Origin: Clostridium oryzae
GTDB taxonomy: Bacteria; Bacillota; Clostridia; Clostridiales; Clostridiaceae
Assembly (NCBI RefSeq): GCF_002029235.1
Contig: NZ_MZGV01000002.1
Span: 85,674-149,673 of the forward strand
Reading direction: 5' to 3'
Length of the DNA: 64,000 bases
The notes under the pieces are model-generated. The model saw only the letters and a program-made list of their open reading frames with translations. It was not told the origin of the DNA and made no database searches. Shown here in pieces: positions 7,088 through 16,458 of this stretch. The stretch's first letter is position 1. Every line of letters begins with the position of its first letter. Made by a program: the position numbers and the translations under genes.

Positions 7088-8729
7088 AATACATTGTGAT
7101 GAATTTATGTCCTATGGAAAGCCCCGAAAACCTATCATTTTCCATGAAGGACTTAATACTGTGCTCGGCGGCCAATCAGCAGATAATTCTATTGGTAAAT
7201 CTACGTTCCTTCTAATCATAGATTATGTTTTTGGAGGCGATACTTACAAGTATTCAGATGCTGCACACAAACTGAAAAACCACTTTATTAAATTTGCTTT
7301 TAAGTTTGATAATCAACACTATTATTTTTGTAGAGATATTGTTAACAGTGAGGAGGTTTCTGTTTGCGATAAAAACTATAATATTCAAAAAACTATACCA
7401 CTTCAGGAGTTTAAAGATTTTCTATTTTCAAAATACAATATTAATCTTCCTCATGTTACTTTTAGAGATGTTGTCGGGCGCTATTTCAGAATTTACGGTA
7501 AAGATAATCATTCTGAGAAAAAGCCTCTCCACTCAACCAGCTCAGAACCAGCTGAAAAGGCAATCACTGCTTTAGAAAAACTTTTTAATGTTTTTGATAG
7601 AATTCAAGAATATAAAACGGTTGAGTCAATGAAGAAAGATAAGTTTGCAACATTTAAAAAGGCAAGGAAATTTGAGCTTTTGCCCTTCTCAATTACAACA
7701 AAACGTCAGTATAAAGAAAATGAAAAGGAAATTGCAAGATTACGGGAAGCTTTAGTTAATCTCACAGAACAAATAGACAAAGATTTATCACATGATGATC
7801 TAGTCCATGCGGAAGAAGCGTCAGCCATAAAAGCTGAAATAACCTCTATTAAGAGGCAGAGAAGCAGACTATTATCTCAACTTAAAGTTGTAACAAAAAA
7901 CTTGAGTGGCGAACGCGTTATATCTGAAAGCGATATAGTTGAATTAGCGCAATTCTTTCCAGAGGCGGATATAAGAAAAATTAAAGATATTAACAGATTT
8001 CATGGTAAGATGCAGCAAATATTAAGCGACGAAATGACTGAAGAGGCGGAAAGATTGCGGGTATTAATTGAGTCTACTGAAATAGAAATATCTAGACTTG
8101 AAGATGATTTACGGAAACTTGGTATTCCTGCGAATCTTTCAAAACGTTTTTTAGAAAATTATTCAGAAATAGAACGAAAAATCAATATGCTGGAAGCACA
8201 AAATAGTGCCTATATTAATTCAACTAATCTAAAGGAGGAGGTAAAAATAGCCTCTGAAAATCTTAGAATAGCCCAAGAAAAAGAACTGCGTTTTATAGAG
8301 AGCGAAATTAATGAGCAGATGGTCCGTTTCAATGATTTTATTTATGATGAAACCCGTAAGGCTCCTGTTATTGATTTAGATAATGGAAAGAGATATGAAT
8401 TTTACACTCCTGACGATACCGGTACGGGGACTTCATTTAAAAGCCTTATTATTTTTGACTTGAGCATTCTTAAATTAACTCCACTACCTGCTATTGCTCA
8501 CGATTCTCTAATTTTTAAAAACATAGGTGATGCTCCGATTGACAAGATAATGGAGTTGTACATGCAAAGTAAAAAACAGATTTTCATCTCTCTTGATAAA
8601 GATGGTGCTTACTCTGAAAAAACAAGGTCTATACTTAACAAAACAGCCGTATTGCATCTTAATGAAGGCGGCGATGAATTATTTGGTCGCTCTTGGAACA
8701 AAAAAGATGCGACCCAAGGAGGCTTATAA
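7077..8729 (+). CDS. ABC-3C ATPase, DUF2326-type SMC/Rad50-like coiled-coil ATPase
   Basis: A 550-aa ATPase. The N-terminal half-domain has a Walker A variant GGQSADNSIGKST (residues 31-43). Two long coiled-coil stretches (about 200-245 and 320-430) surround a short hinge. The C-terminal half has GTGTSFKSLIIFDL in place of the usual signature helix, and LPAIAHDSLIFKNI as the Walker B region, with HDS rather than the usual DE pair. These are DUF2326 features. Such proteins are predicted sensors in ABC-3C conflict systems, acting at nucleoprotein complexes. The gene overlaps the middle component and its TAA overlaps the ATG of the XRE gene (TAATG). Confidence 0.85.
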   Translation: MLVEIHCDEFMSYGKPRKPIIFHEGLNTVLGGQSADNSIGKSTFLLIIDYVFGGDTYKYSDAAHKLKNHFIKFAFKFDNQHYYFCRDIVNSEEVSVCDKNYNIQKTIPLQEFKDFLFSKYNINLPHVTFRDVVGRYFRIYGKDNHSEKKPLHSTSSEPAEKAITALEKLFNVFDRIQEYKTVESMKKDKFATFKKARKFELLPFSITTKRQYKENEKEIARLREALVNLTEQIDKDLSHDDLVHAEEASAIKAEITSIKRQRSRLLSQLKVVTKNLSGERVISESDIVELAQFFPEADIRKIKDINRFHGKMQQILSDEMTEEAERLRVLIESTEIEISRLEDDLRKLGIPANLSKRFLENYSEIERKINMLEAQNSAYINSTNLKEEVKIASENLRIAQEKELRFIESEINEQMVRFNDFIYDETRKAPVIDLDNGKRYEFYTPDDTGTGTSFKSLIIFDLSILKLTPLPAIAHDSLIFKNIGDAPIDKIMELYMQSKKQIFISLDKDGAYSEKTRSILNKTAVLHLNEGGDELFGRSWNKKDATQGGL

Positions 8730-8941
8730 TGTATATAAGTTATAACAAACTATGGAAGCTGCTAATTGACAAAAATATGAATAAACAAGATCTAAAAAAA
8801 CTTAGCGGTGTTAGTTCTGCCTCTATTGCAAAACTAGGTAAAGGCGAAAACATCACTACAGATGTATTAGTCAAAATCTGTAAAGCACTTGATTGTGATA
8901 TAACAGATATTATGGAGTTAATTCACGAAGAGAAGAAATGA
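8729..8941 (+). CDS. XRE-family helix-turn-helix regulator (70 aa)
   Basis: MYISYNKLWKLLIDKNMNKQ starts a one-domain HTH_3/XRE protein (DLKKLSGVSSASIAKLGKGE as helices 2-3, then LVKICKALDCDITDIMELI). AAGGAGG lies inside the end of the ATPase gene, and the ATG overlaps that gene's stop, so translation is coupled. The small size and position between the ABC-3C genes and hsdM suggest a controller of the restriction locus, similar in logic to C proteins. It could also be the regulator of the whole island. Confidence 0.85.
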   Translation: MYISYNKLWKLLIDKNMNKQDLKKLSGVSSASIAKLGKGENITTDVLVKICKALDCDITDIMELIHEEKK

Positions 8942-8982
8942 ACATTCAACAACAAAGAAAATATGGAAAGGAAGCGTTTTAT

Positions 8983-10809
8983 ATGGATAACCAAACCTAT
9001 AATTCAATAGTAAACTTTATTTGGGGAATAGCCGACGATTGTCTGCGAGACGTATATGTACGAGGTAAATATAGAGATGTAATCCTGCCTATGACAGTAA
9101 TCCGCAGATTAGATGCTGTATTAGAGGAAACTAAACCTGCTGTTCTTGAAATGAAAAAGAAACTAGACGAGGCAGGTATCACCAATCAGACTGCTGCACT
9201 ATGCAATACAGCTGGACAGTCATTTTGCAACAGTTCACCTTTTTGCTTGCGTGATTTAACCTCTAGAGCAAAGAAACAAACTTTAAAGGCAGATTTTATA
9301 GCGTATTTGGATGGTTTCTCTCCTAATGTTCAGGAGATATTAGATAAATTCAAATTCCGCAACCAAATAGACACTATGATCGATGCAGATATACTTGGTG
9401 CTGTTATCGAAAAATTTGTATCACCTACAATCAATTTAAGTCCCAACCCGGTTTATAAAGATGATGAAAAAAAGGAAATTCGTCTACCAGGTCTTGATAA
9501 CCATACCATGGGGGTAATATTTGAAGAACTTATTCGCCGCTTTAATGAAGAAAACAATGAAGAGGCCGGAGAACACTTTACCCCTCGTGATGTTGTCGAA
9601 TTAATGGCCGATCTTATTTTTGTACCAGTAGCGGATAAAATTAAGGATGCAACTTATTCATGCTATGATGGGGCTTGCGGTACAGGTGGTATGCTTACCG
9701 TAGCCCAAGACCGCCTGATGGAGCTTGCTGAAAAAGCTGGCAAGAAAGTATCTATTCATCTTTTTGGCCAGGAAATAAATCCAGAAACGTATGCTATAGC
9801 TAAGTCTGATTTACTATTACAAGGCCAAGGAGATCAGGCGGACCATATTGGGTTTGGTTCCACCCTCTCTAACGACCAATTCCCTACCTACCAGTTCGAC
9901 TTCATGCTAAGTAATCCACCGTATGGTAAATCATGGAAAGTTGATGCAGATAAGCTCGGTGGCAAGAAAGATATTATGGACAGTCGTTTTGTGACCAACT
10001 TTGCTGAAGATCCTAATTTCAGTATGATTCCAAGAACAAGTGACGGACAGTTACTTTTCCTACTCAACAATGTTGCAAAAATGAAGAAAACTACCGAGTT
10101 AGGTAGCCGTATCGCAGAAGTGCATAATGGTTCCTCCTTATTTACAGGTGATGCCGGACAAGGTGAAAGTAATGCCCGACGCTATATGATAGAGAACGAC
10201 CTTGTAGAAGCGATTATTGCGCTACCAGAAAATATGTTCTATAACACAGGAATTGGCACTTTTATTTGGATTCTTTCTAACAATAAAGCTGAACACAGAA
10301 AGGGTAAGATTCAACTTATAGATGCTACTTCTTTAAAGTCGCCTCTTCGTAAAAACCTTGGGAAAAAGAACTGTGAATTCACTTCTGAGATTAGGCGCCA
10401 GATTTTGGATTTATATATGGCTTTTGAGGAAAATGAGTATAGCAAAATTTTTGATAACAACGAGTTCGGTTATTGGAAAGTAACTGTTCTTCGCCCTGCA
10501 TATAACGAAGATGGCACTATTCAGAGAGATAAAAAAGGAAAACCTTTTGTCAATAAAGAGCTAACAGATACAGAACAAATCCCTTTTACCTATGAAGGTG
10601 GCATCGAAGCATTCTTTGAAAAAGAAGTAAAGCCCTTTGCTCCCGATGCATGGATTGACGAAAAGCAGACAAAAATCGGTTATGAAATTAGTTTTACAAA
10701 ATATTTCTATAAACCGATTCAGCTAAGAACACTAGAAGAAATAACAGCAGACATTCGTTCACTCGAAGAAGAAACAGACGGATTACTTGCTGAGATTATA
10801 GGGGGTTGA
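8983..10809 (+). CDS. hsdM: Type I restriction-modification DNA methyltransferase (M) subunit
   Basis: A 608-aa N6-adenine methyltransferase. The helical HsdM N-terminus is MDNQTYNSIVNFIWGIADDC. The SAM motif is CYDGACGTGGMLTVAQD (about residue 228) and catalytic motif IV is NPPY in DFMLSNPPYGKSW (about residue 310). The EEAGEHFTPRDVVELM block is also typical of the family. It pairs with HsdS for modification and with HsdS and HsdR for cleavage. I chose ATG 8983 because GGAAAGGAAG lies upstream. An ATG at 8938 overlaps the XRE stop (ATGA) and would add 15 residues, so it cannot be excluded. No disruption is seen. Confidence 0.95.
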   Translation: MDNQTYNSIVNFIWGIADDCLRDVYVRGKYRDVILPMTVIRRLDAVLEETKPAVLEMKKKLDEAGITNQTAALCNTAGQSFCNSSPFCLRDLTSRAKKQTLKADFIAYLDGFSPNVQEILDKFKFRNQIDTMIDADILGAVIEKFVSPTINLSPNPVYKDDEKKEIRLPGLDNHTMGVIFEELIRRFNEENNEEAGEHFTPRDVVELMADLIFVPVADKIKDATYSCYDGACGTGGMLTVAQDRLMELAEKAGKKVSIHLFGQEINPETYAIAKSDLLLQGQGDQADHIGFGSTLSNDQFPTYQFDFMLSNPPYGKSWKVDADKLGGKKDIMDSRFVTNFAEDPNFSMIPRTSDGQLLFLLNNVAKMKKTTELGSRIAEVHNGSSLFTGDAGQGESNARRYMIENDLVEAIIALPENMFYNTGIGTFIWILSNNKAEHRKGKIQLIDATSLKSPLRKNLGKKNCEFTSEIRRQILDLYMAFEENEYSKIFDNNEFGYWKVTVLRPAYNEDGTIQRDKKGKPFVNKELTDTEQIPFTYEGGIEAFFEKEVKPFAPDAWIDEKQTKIGYEISFTKYFYKPIQLRTLEEITADIRSLEEETDGLLAEIIGG

Positions 10810-10813
10810 GAGA

Positions 10814-12205
10814 ATGTTGAAACCCTATGAAAAATATCAAAATACAGAATACGATTGGCTAGGGTTGATACCACTACATTGGCAATGGCTATATTTATCG
10901 CAAACATGTACGGAGAAGAAGCAAATTAAAAACACAGGAAATATTGAAAAAAAGGTTCTTTCATTAAGCTATGGTAAAATTGTACCTCGTAAAAATGTTG
11001 ATCTTGGTTTAGCCCCGAAAGACTATAGTAGTTACCAAATTGTAGATAAGAATGATATTATTCTGAGGCTTACGGATTTACAAAATGATAAAAAAAGTTT
11101 AAGGACTGGGCTTGTAAAGGAACGTGGGATAATCACATCTGCGTATACTTGCCTTAAGCCTTTTCAAAATGCTGCATATTTACAATATCTCCTTCATTCC
11201 TATGACACCCAAAAAGTGTTTTACGGAATGGGAGGCGGTGTGAGACAGTCAATAGGATATAAAGATATTAGAAATATTCGCATTCCTTTTCCTCCCCGCG
11301 AGGAACAAGACCAAATCGTTCGCTTTCTCGATTGGAAGCTTGCTAAAATCAATAAACTAATTCGAGCAAAGAAAAAGCAGATTGCATTATTTAATGAACA
11401 AAGACAAGCTATTATAAATAACGTAGTTACAAAGGGGCTAGATTCCCACGCCAAGTTGAAGGAAAGTGGAATTTCCGGACTAGGGAGTATTCCATCTACG
11501 TGGAGTGTTAAACCCTTAAAATATTGGGCTAAAAGCAATTTACAATCACTTAACTCGTCAACTGAAGCAGATTTTGAATTTGATTATTTAGATATTAGTT
11601 CTGTCGGTTTTGGCTATGTTAAACAAGAACCCGTACATTATAGATTTGATGAAGCTCCTTCACGAGCAAGAAGAGTTGTAAAATATGGAGATACCATTAT
11701 TTCAACAGTTAGAACTTATCTTCGTTCTATGTGTTTTATTGATCATGATATAGAGCATTGTATTGTTTCCACTGGCTTTTCTGTTCTATCACCTATTAAA
11801 GGAACAGTATTACCAGAGATATTATCTTATGCATTGAGTTCAGATTACTTTGTCAATGAGGTAATAAAAAATTCAATAGGTGTTTCTTATCCTGCAATAA
11901 ATAATAAAAAGTTATTAAGCTTAAAGGTTGCTCTCCCCTCAACAATAGAAGAACAACTACAGCTTTATAATGAAATTAAAACAAAAACAACTCTATTAGA
12001 TAAAGGAATTTTATCAATCAAACAGCAAGTTACTACTTTAAAGGAATTTCGTACCCGCCTTATTTCCGATGTGGTAACGGGAAAAGTCGATGTACGTGAT
12101 ATCGAAATACCTGAATATGAAGCCGACTCTGATGAAACTATCGACGATGAAATTGATGATAATCTCGTCTTAGATGAAGAAGACGGAGAAATGGAGGTGG
12201 AATAA
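10814..12205 (+). CDS. hsdS: Type I restriction-modification specificity (S) subunit
   Basis: A 463-aa protein with the expected two target-recognition domains, each followed by a conserved helical spacer. TRD1 runs from residue 1 to about 145 and is followed by PPREEQDQIVRFLDWKLAKI. TRD2 begins at LGSIPSTWSVKPLKYW and is followed by LPSTIEEQLQLYNEIKTKTT. The two halves are clearly diverged, so the target should be bipartite and asymmetric. The C-terminal tail is unusually acidic (EADSDETIDDEIDDNLVLDE), beyond the normal HsdS end. It starts 4 bases after hsdM. Confidence 0.93.
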   Translation: MLKPYEKYQNTEYDWLGLIPLHWQWLYLSQTCTEKKQIKNTGNIEKKVLSLSYGKIVPRKNVDLGLAPKDYSSYQIVDKNDIILRLTDLQNDKKSLRTGLVKERGIITSAYTCLKPFQNAAYLQYLLHSYDTQKVFYGMGGGVRQSIGYKDIRNIRIPFPPREEQDQIVRFLDWKLAKINKLIRAKKKQIALFNEQRQAIINNVVTKGLDSHAKLKESGISGLGSIPSTWSVKPLKYWAKSNLQSLNSSTEADFEFDYLDISSVGFGYVKQEPVHYRFDEAPSRARRVVKYGDTIISTVRTYLRSMCFIDHDIEHCIVSTGFSVLSPIKGTVLPEILSYALSSDYFVNEVIKNSIGVSYPAINNKKLLSLKVALPSTIEEQLQLYNEIKTKTTLLDKGILSIKQQVTTLKEFRTRLISDVVTGKVDVRDIEIPEYEADSDETIDDEIDDNLVLDEEDGEMEVE

Positions 12206-12206
12206 C

Positions 12207-12668
12207 ATGAGCGACGATTTTCATATGGAAATATCTATACCAGCAGATAACGATGGATATATACTTTTGCAATGCCCCAACTGTGGTACTTTCTTCAAAG
12301 CTACTCCTTCTGATATTGAGGACGATGGCGTACTTGAACTTTTTTGTCCAAGTTGTGGCCTTGTAGGAGAAGACTACATTACAGAGGATGTATTAGAGTT
12401 GGCTATGGCAATGGCGCAAAACAAGGCGATGGACATGATCCACGAAGAATTTAAAAAAATGGAGCGTCAATTTAGGAAAGGACCTGTTACTTTTAAGGCT
12501 GGAAAACGTCCCAAGCATGAGCCTGAAAATCCAATTCGTTCTGGCATTGAAGCTCTAGAAATCGTATCATTTCCGTGTTGCAAGCGCACTGCCAAAGTAA
12601 AGCCTATTCTAAGTATGACCGGGTGCTACTGCCCGTTTTGTGGGGTGAAAAATTATGAAGTTGAATAG
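12207..12668 (+). CDS. Double zinc-ribbon protein embedded in the type I RM locus
   Basis: A 153-aa protein from MSDDFHMEISIPADNDG, start set by GGAGGTGGAATAAC just upstream. Two zinc-ribbon units are seen: CPNCGTFFKATP...FCPSCG near the N-terminus, and FPCCKR...CYCPFCGVK at the C-terminus. A helical region (DVLELAMAMAQNKAMDMIHE) lies between them. It could bind nucleic acid or act as a protein adaptor. It begins 1 base after hsdS and overlaps the next gene by 14 bases. It is not a usual part of hsd operons, and I do not recognise a named family. Confidence 0.7.
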   Translation: MSDDFHMEISIPADNDGYILLQCPNCGTFFKATPSDIEDDGVLELFCPSCGLVGEDYITEDVLELAMAMAQNKAMDMIHEEFKKMERQFRKGPVTFKAGKRPKHEPENPIRSGIEALEIVSFPCCKRTAKVKPILSMTGCYCPFCGVKNYEVE

Positions 12669-13440
12669 AGCAGACTTAAGAAAAATCATGTATGATTTCA
12701 ACAGTATTTCTAGTCGTCTTCTACAAGCTGATTTCAACGACTATACAAATGTGCTATCAAAATTTATTGCATTTATTAAAAATACACCTATTATTATTGA
12801 TTACATTATAGCTTGTGGAGTTTGTGATCAAGACTTGAAACAAGAGTTTGACGAAGTTAGTCGTTCTTACGGAAGATGTATTTTTTCTCTTGGAGATACA
12901 GATGAAGAAGAGATTCGAAATGTCTTTGCAATCTTAAACTATATTGCTGAAAATAACATCGAAATACATCTAGGCGTTGCCTTTGGATATTCGTCTTCAA
13001 AAAAATATCAAGACAAAATCAAAGGATTCAACGACCGAGTTGTTATGGTATTAATTCACCATATAGAAAGATACTTAACCAAGATAGGAATTGATATGGG
13101 AGTTGATGAAAAAATTATTTATTCAATTACAGTACAAAATGGACAAGTCAATATTGCCAACGACAATGCTTCCATTTCAGCAACCAATACAGTGGGCATT
13201 GATACTACCCAACTTGAAAAGTTGATACAAGCAGTGAGAAAAACTGCTGATGGTTTATCAAACGAAGATGCTGAAATTTTGAATAGCAATTTAGAAGTTA
13301 TAGAAGAAGAAATAAAATCTGAAAACCCTAGAAAAGGTTTTATAAAAACTGCAGTTTCCGGATTGAAAATGCTAAAAGGAACCGCTGAGTTTGCTGCGGC
13401 AATTACGGCGCTAATTCAATTTATTAATCCATTGTTATAA
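12655..13440 (+). CDS. Unknown protein embedded in the type I RM locus (261 aa), candidate defence accessory
   Basis: I do not recognise this family. Residues 1-155 are helical (MKLNRADLRKIMYDFNSISS...). A short Asn/Gly-rich strand segment follows (VQNGQVNIANDNASISAT, near residues 161-178). The rest is a helix-rich tail: a predicted coiled coil with NSNLEVIEEEIKSENPRKGF, then a hydrophobic C-terminus GTAEFAAAITALIQFINPLL that could touch a membrane. Its ATG lies inside the zinc-ribbon gene in another frame (14-base overlap), so the two form a coupled pair. hsdR follows 20 bases later. An effector or scaffold role is inference from position only. Confidence 0.6.
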   Translation: MKLNRADLRKIMYDFNSISSRLLQADFNDYTNVLSKFIAFIKNTPIIIDYIIACGVCDQDLKQEFDEVSRSYGRCIFSLGDTDEEEIRNVFAILNYIAENNIEIHLGVAFGYSSSKKYQDKIKGFNDRVVMVLIHHIERYLTKIGIDMGVDEKIIYSITVQNGQVNIANDNASISATNTVGIDTTQLEKLIQAVRKTADGLSNEDAEILNSNLEVIEEEIKSENPRKGFIKTAVSGLKMLKGTAEFAAAITALIQFINPLL

Positions 13441-13460
13441 CAAGAACGGAGGTGGAATAA

Positions 13461-16433
13461 ATGACTGCTACTAATACACGAGAAAGTGGTCTGGAATCTT
13501 TGATTGTAGATTGGCTTGTAAATCAAAACGGTTATGAGCAAGGAAGCAATGCTGACTATAACCGAGACTATGCTATTGATGAAACACGTCTATTCCGTTT
13601 TCTTTCAGCGACGCAGCCGGATGAAATGGAAAAGCTCGGTGTATTTAAAAGCGACTTAAAAAAGGCTCAGTTTCTAAACCGACTGCGTGGTGAAATAGCA
13701 AAACGCGGAATTATTGATGTACTTCGTAATGGAATTAAGGTTTATCCTGCCGACCTGGTTATGTTTTATCTTACACCAAGTGAGAAGAACATAAAAGCAA
13801 AAGCGCTATTTGAGCAAAATATTTTCAGCGTTACACGACAACTCCAATATTCAAAGGATGCGACTCGTCTTGCCCTTGATCTGTGCATTTTTATCAATGG
13901 CTTGCCGGTTATAACATGCGAGCTTAAAAATCAACTTACAAAGCAGAATGTTGATGATGCAGTATATCAATATAAAACCGATCGTGATCCAAAGGAACTG
14001 CTTTTCCAATTTAAACGCTGTATGGTTCATTTTGCAGTAGATGATGCAAGGGTCAAGTTCTGTACTAAGCTTGATGGTAAAGCTTCCTGGTTCTTGCCAT
14101 TTGACAAAGGGTACAATGATGGGGCCGGCAACCCTCCAAATCCTTCTGGTATAATGACAGATTATTTATGGAAGGACATCCTTGAAAAGTATATGCTTGC
14201 ACATATAATCGAAAATTACGCTCAAGTTGTTGAAAAAGTAGACCAGGAAACAAAAAAGAAAACATATACACAAATTTTCCCACGTTACCATCAACTGTCT
14301 GCTGTTGAAAGTCTCCTCTCAGATGTACGACATAATGGTGTTGGCCAAAGATACTTAATTCAACATAGTGCTGGTAGTGGAAAATCAAATTCTATTGCAT
14401 GGCTGGCTCATCAACTCGTAGGGCTCGAAAAGAATGGAAAAGCCATCATTGACTCTGTGGTAGTTGTTACAGACCGTGTAATACTTGATAAACAAATTCG
14501 AGATACGATAAAACAATTTATGCAGGTTTCTAGCACTGTAGCATGGGCAGAACACTCTGATGATTTAAGGAAAGCAATCAATGGCGGTAAGAAGATTATA
14601 ATAACTACTGTACATAAGTTCCCTATTATTCTTGATAGTATAGGTTCAGAACACAAAGGGCGTTCTTTTGCCATAATTATTGACGAGGCCCATTCATCAC
14701 AGAGCGGTAACATGTCGGCTAAGATGAATATTGTATTATCAGGTGAAGTTACTGGAGAAGAGGAAGATTTTGAAGATAAAATCAACCGTCTTATGGAAGG
14801 GCGCAAAATGCTGAAGAACGCTAGCTATTTTGCATTTACCGCTACTCCGAAAAACAAAACCCTTGAAATGTTTGGTATCCCATACCAAGACGGAGATGAA
14901 ATTAAACATCGTCCGTTCCATGTATATACAATGAAGCAAGCAATTCAAGAAGGTTTTATTTTAGATGTACTTAAATACTATACCCCTGTTGACAGTTATT
15001 ACAGACTTGCTAAAACCATTGAAGATGATCCTTTATTTGACAAGAAAAAAGCACAAAAGAAACTCCGTCAATTTGTAGAAAGCAATAAATTTGCCATATC
15101 ACAAAAAGCAGAAATCATGGTGAACCACTTTCATGATCAGGTTATTTCAAAAGGAAAAATCGGAGGAAAAGCGCGAGCTATGGTGGTTACGAGTAGTATA
15201 GAGCGCTGTATAGAATACTATTACGCAATTAATAAATGCCTTGCTGACAGGCGTAGTCCTTATAAAGCTATTATTGCTTTTTCTGGGGAAAAAGAATATG
15301 GTGGTAAAACTTTAACCTCTGCAGCAATTAATGGCTTCCCAGATAATACAATTGAGAAGGTGTTCCGTAAGGATCCATATCGATTTCTTATAGTGGCTGA
15401 TATGTTCCAAACGGGTTATGATGAACCACTACTCCATACAATGTACGTTGACAAAATGCTATCTGATATAAAGGCGGTTCAGACTCTATCTCGACTGAAC
15501 CGCTCTCATCCTCAGAAACATGATACTTTTGTACTTGATTTTGCAAATAAAACAGAGACCATTGAAGCAGCATTCTCAAAATATTATCGGACAACTATTC
15601 TGTCTAATGAAACTGATCCGAACAAGCTTTATGATCTCATAGCAATTATGGAATCCCATCAAGTATACGAAAGTGGGCATGTTGATTCGCTTGTTGAACT
15701 GTACTTAAATGGTGCAGAACGTGATAGGTTAGATCCTATCCTCGATGCATGTACTGCTATTTACAAAGAGCTTGATGACGAAGGGAAAATTGAATTCAAA
15801 AGTGCAGCAAAAGCATTTGTTCGAACATACGGCTTTCTTGGAGCTATTCTTCCTTACGGTAATGCAGAATGGGAAAAGCTATCAATATTTTTAAATTTAT
15901 TAATACCTAAACTTCCTTCTCCCAAAGAAGATGATTTATCTCAAGGGATACTAGATTCAATTGATTTAGATAGTTACCGAGTGGAAGCTCGTGATTCTAT
16001 GTCTCTTGTATTAGATGATGCTGACGCTGAGATTGGCCCTGTACCTGCTGGTCGTGTAGGTGGCATAGTGGAGCCAGAAATGGATTTGCTTTCTAGCATT
16101 CTTTCATCATTTAATGACTTGTTCGGCAATATAGACTGGAACGATGCTGATAATGTTCGCCGCCAAATTCTAGAAATACCAGGAATGGTTACAAAAGACG
16201 AGCGCTATATTAACGCAATGAAAAATTCAGACAAGCAAAATGCGCGTATGGAAAGTGAACGTGCCCTTCAGTCGGTTATATTTAGTATAATGGCGGATAA
16301 TATGGAGTTATTTAAGCAGTTTAATGATAATCCTTCGTTTAAGAAATGGCTGTCGGATCTTGTTTTCAATTTAACGTATAACCCTGAAGGAAAGCCATTT
16401 GAAACTCCTTACAATGATTCAAATAACAAATAA
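13461..16433 (+). CDS. hsdR: Type I restriction endonuclease (R) subunit
   Basis: A 990-aa motor/endonuclease. The N-terminal nuclease domain shows LDLCIFINGLPVITCELKNQ (PD-(D/E)XK core, about residues 140-160). The helicase domains have Walker A SAGSGKS (about residue 303), DEAH box IIDEAHSSQ (about 406), FAFTATPKN (motif III) and the motif VI region TLSRLNRSHP. The C-terminal helical domain contacts the methylase. GGAGGTGG lies upstream of the ATG. All catalytic residues appear present, so the system looks capable of restriction. Confidence 0.95.
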   Translation: MTATNTRESGLESLIVDWLVNQNGYEQGSNADYNRDYAIDETRLFRFLSATQPDEMEKLGVFKSDLKKAQFLNRLRGEIAKRGIIDVLRNGIKVYPADLVMFYLTPSEKNIKAKALFEQNIFSVTRQLQYSKDATRLALDLCIFINGLPVITCELKNQLTKQNVDDAVYQYKTDRDPKELLFQFKRCMVHFAVDDARVKFCTKLDGKASWFLPFDKGYNDGAGNPPNPSGIMTDYLWKDILEKYMLAHIIENYAQVVEKVDQETKKKTYTQIFPRYHQLSAVESLLSDVRHNGVGQRYLIQHSAGSGKSNSIAWLAHQLVGLEKNGKAIIDSVVVVTDRVILDKQIRDTIKQFMQVSSTVAWAEHSDDLRKAINGGKKIIITTVHKFPIILDSIGSEHKGRSFAIIIDEAHSSQSGNMSAKMNIVLSGEVTGEEEDFEDKINRLMEGRKMLKNASYFAFTATPKNKTLEMFGIPYQDGDEIKHRPFHVYTMKQAIQEGFILDVLKYYTPVDSYYRLAKTIEDDPLFDKKKAQKKLRQFVESNKFAISQKAEIMVNHFHDQVISKGKIGGKARAMVVTSSIERCIEYYYAINKCLADRRSPYKAIIAFSGEKEYGGKTLTSAAINGFPDNTIEKVFRKDPYRFLIVADMFQTGYDEPLLHTMYVDKMLSDIKAVQTLSRLNRSHPQKHDTFVLDFANKTETIEAAFSKYYRTTILSNETDPNKLYDLIAIMESHQVYESGHVDSLVELYLNGAERDRLDPILDACTAIYKELDDEGKIEFKSAAKAFVRTYGFLGAILPYGNAEWEKLSIFLNLLIPKLPSPKEDDLSQGILDSIDLDSYRVEARDSMSLVLDDADAEIGPVPAGRVGGIVEPEMDLLSSILSSFNDLFGNIDWNDADNVRRQILEIPGMVTKDERYINAMKNSDKQNARMESERALQSVIFSIMADNMELFKQFNDNPSFKKWLSDLVFNLTYNPEGKPFETPYNDSNNK

Positions 16434-16458
16434 GCTGTTACGAGAGAGGTAAAGGATT

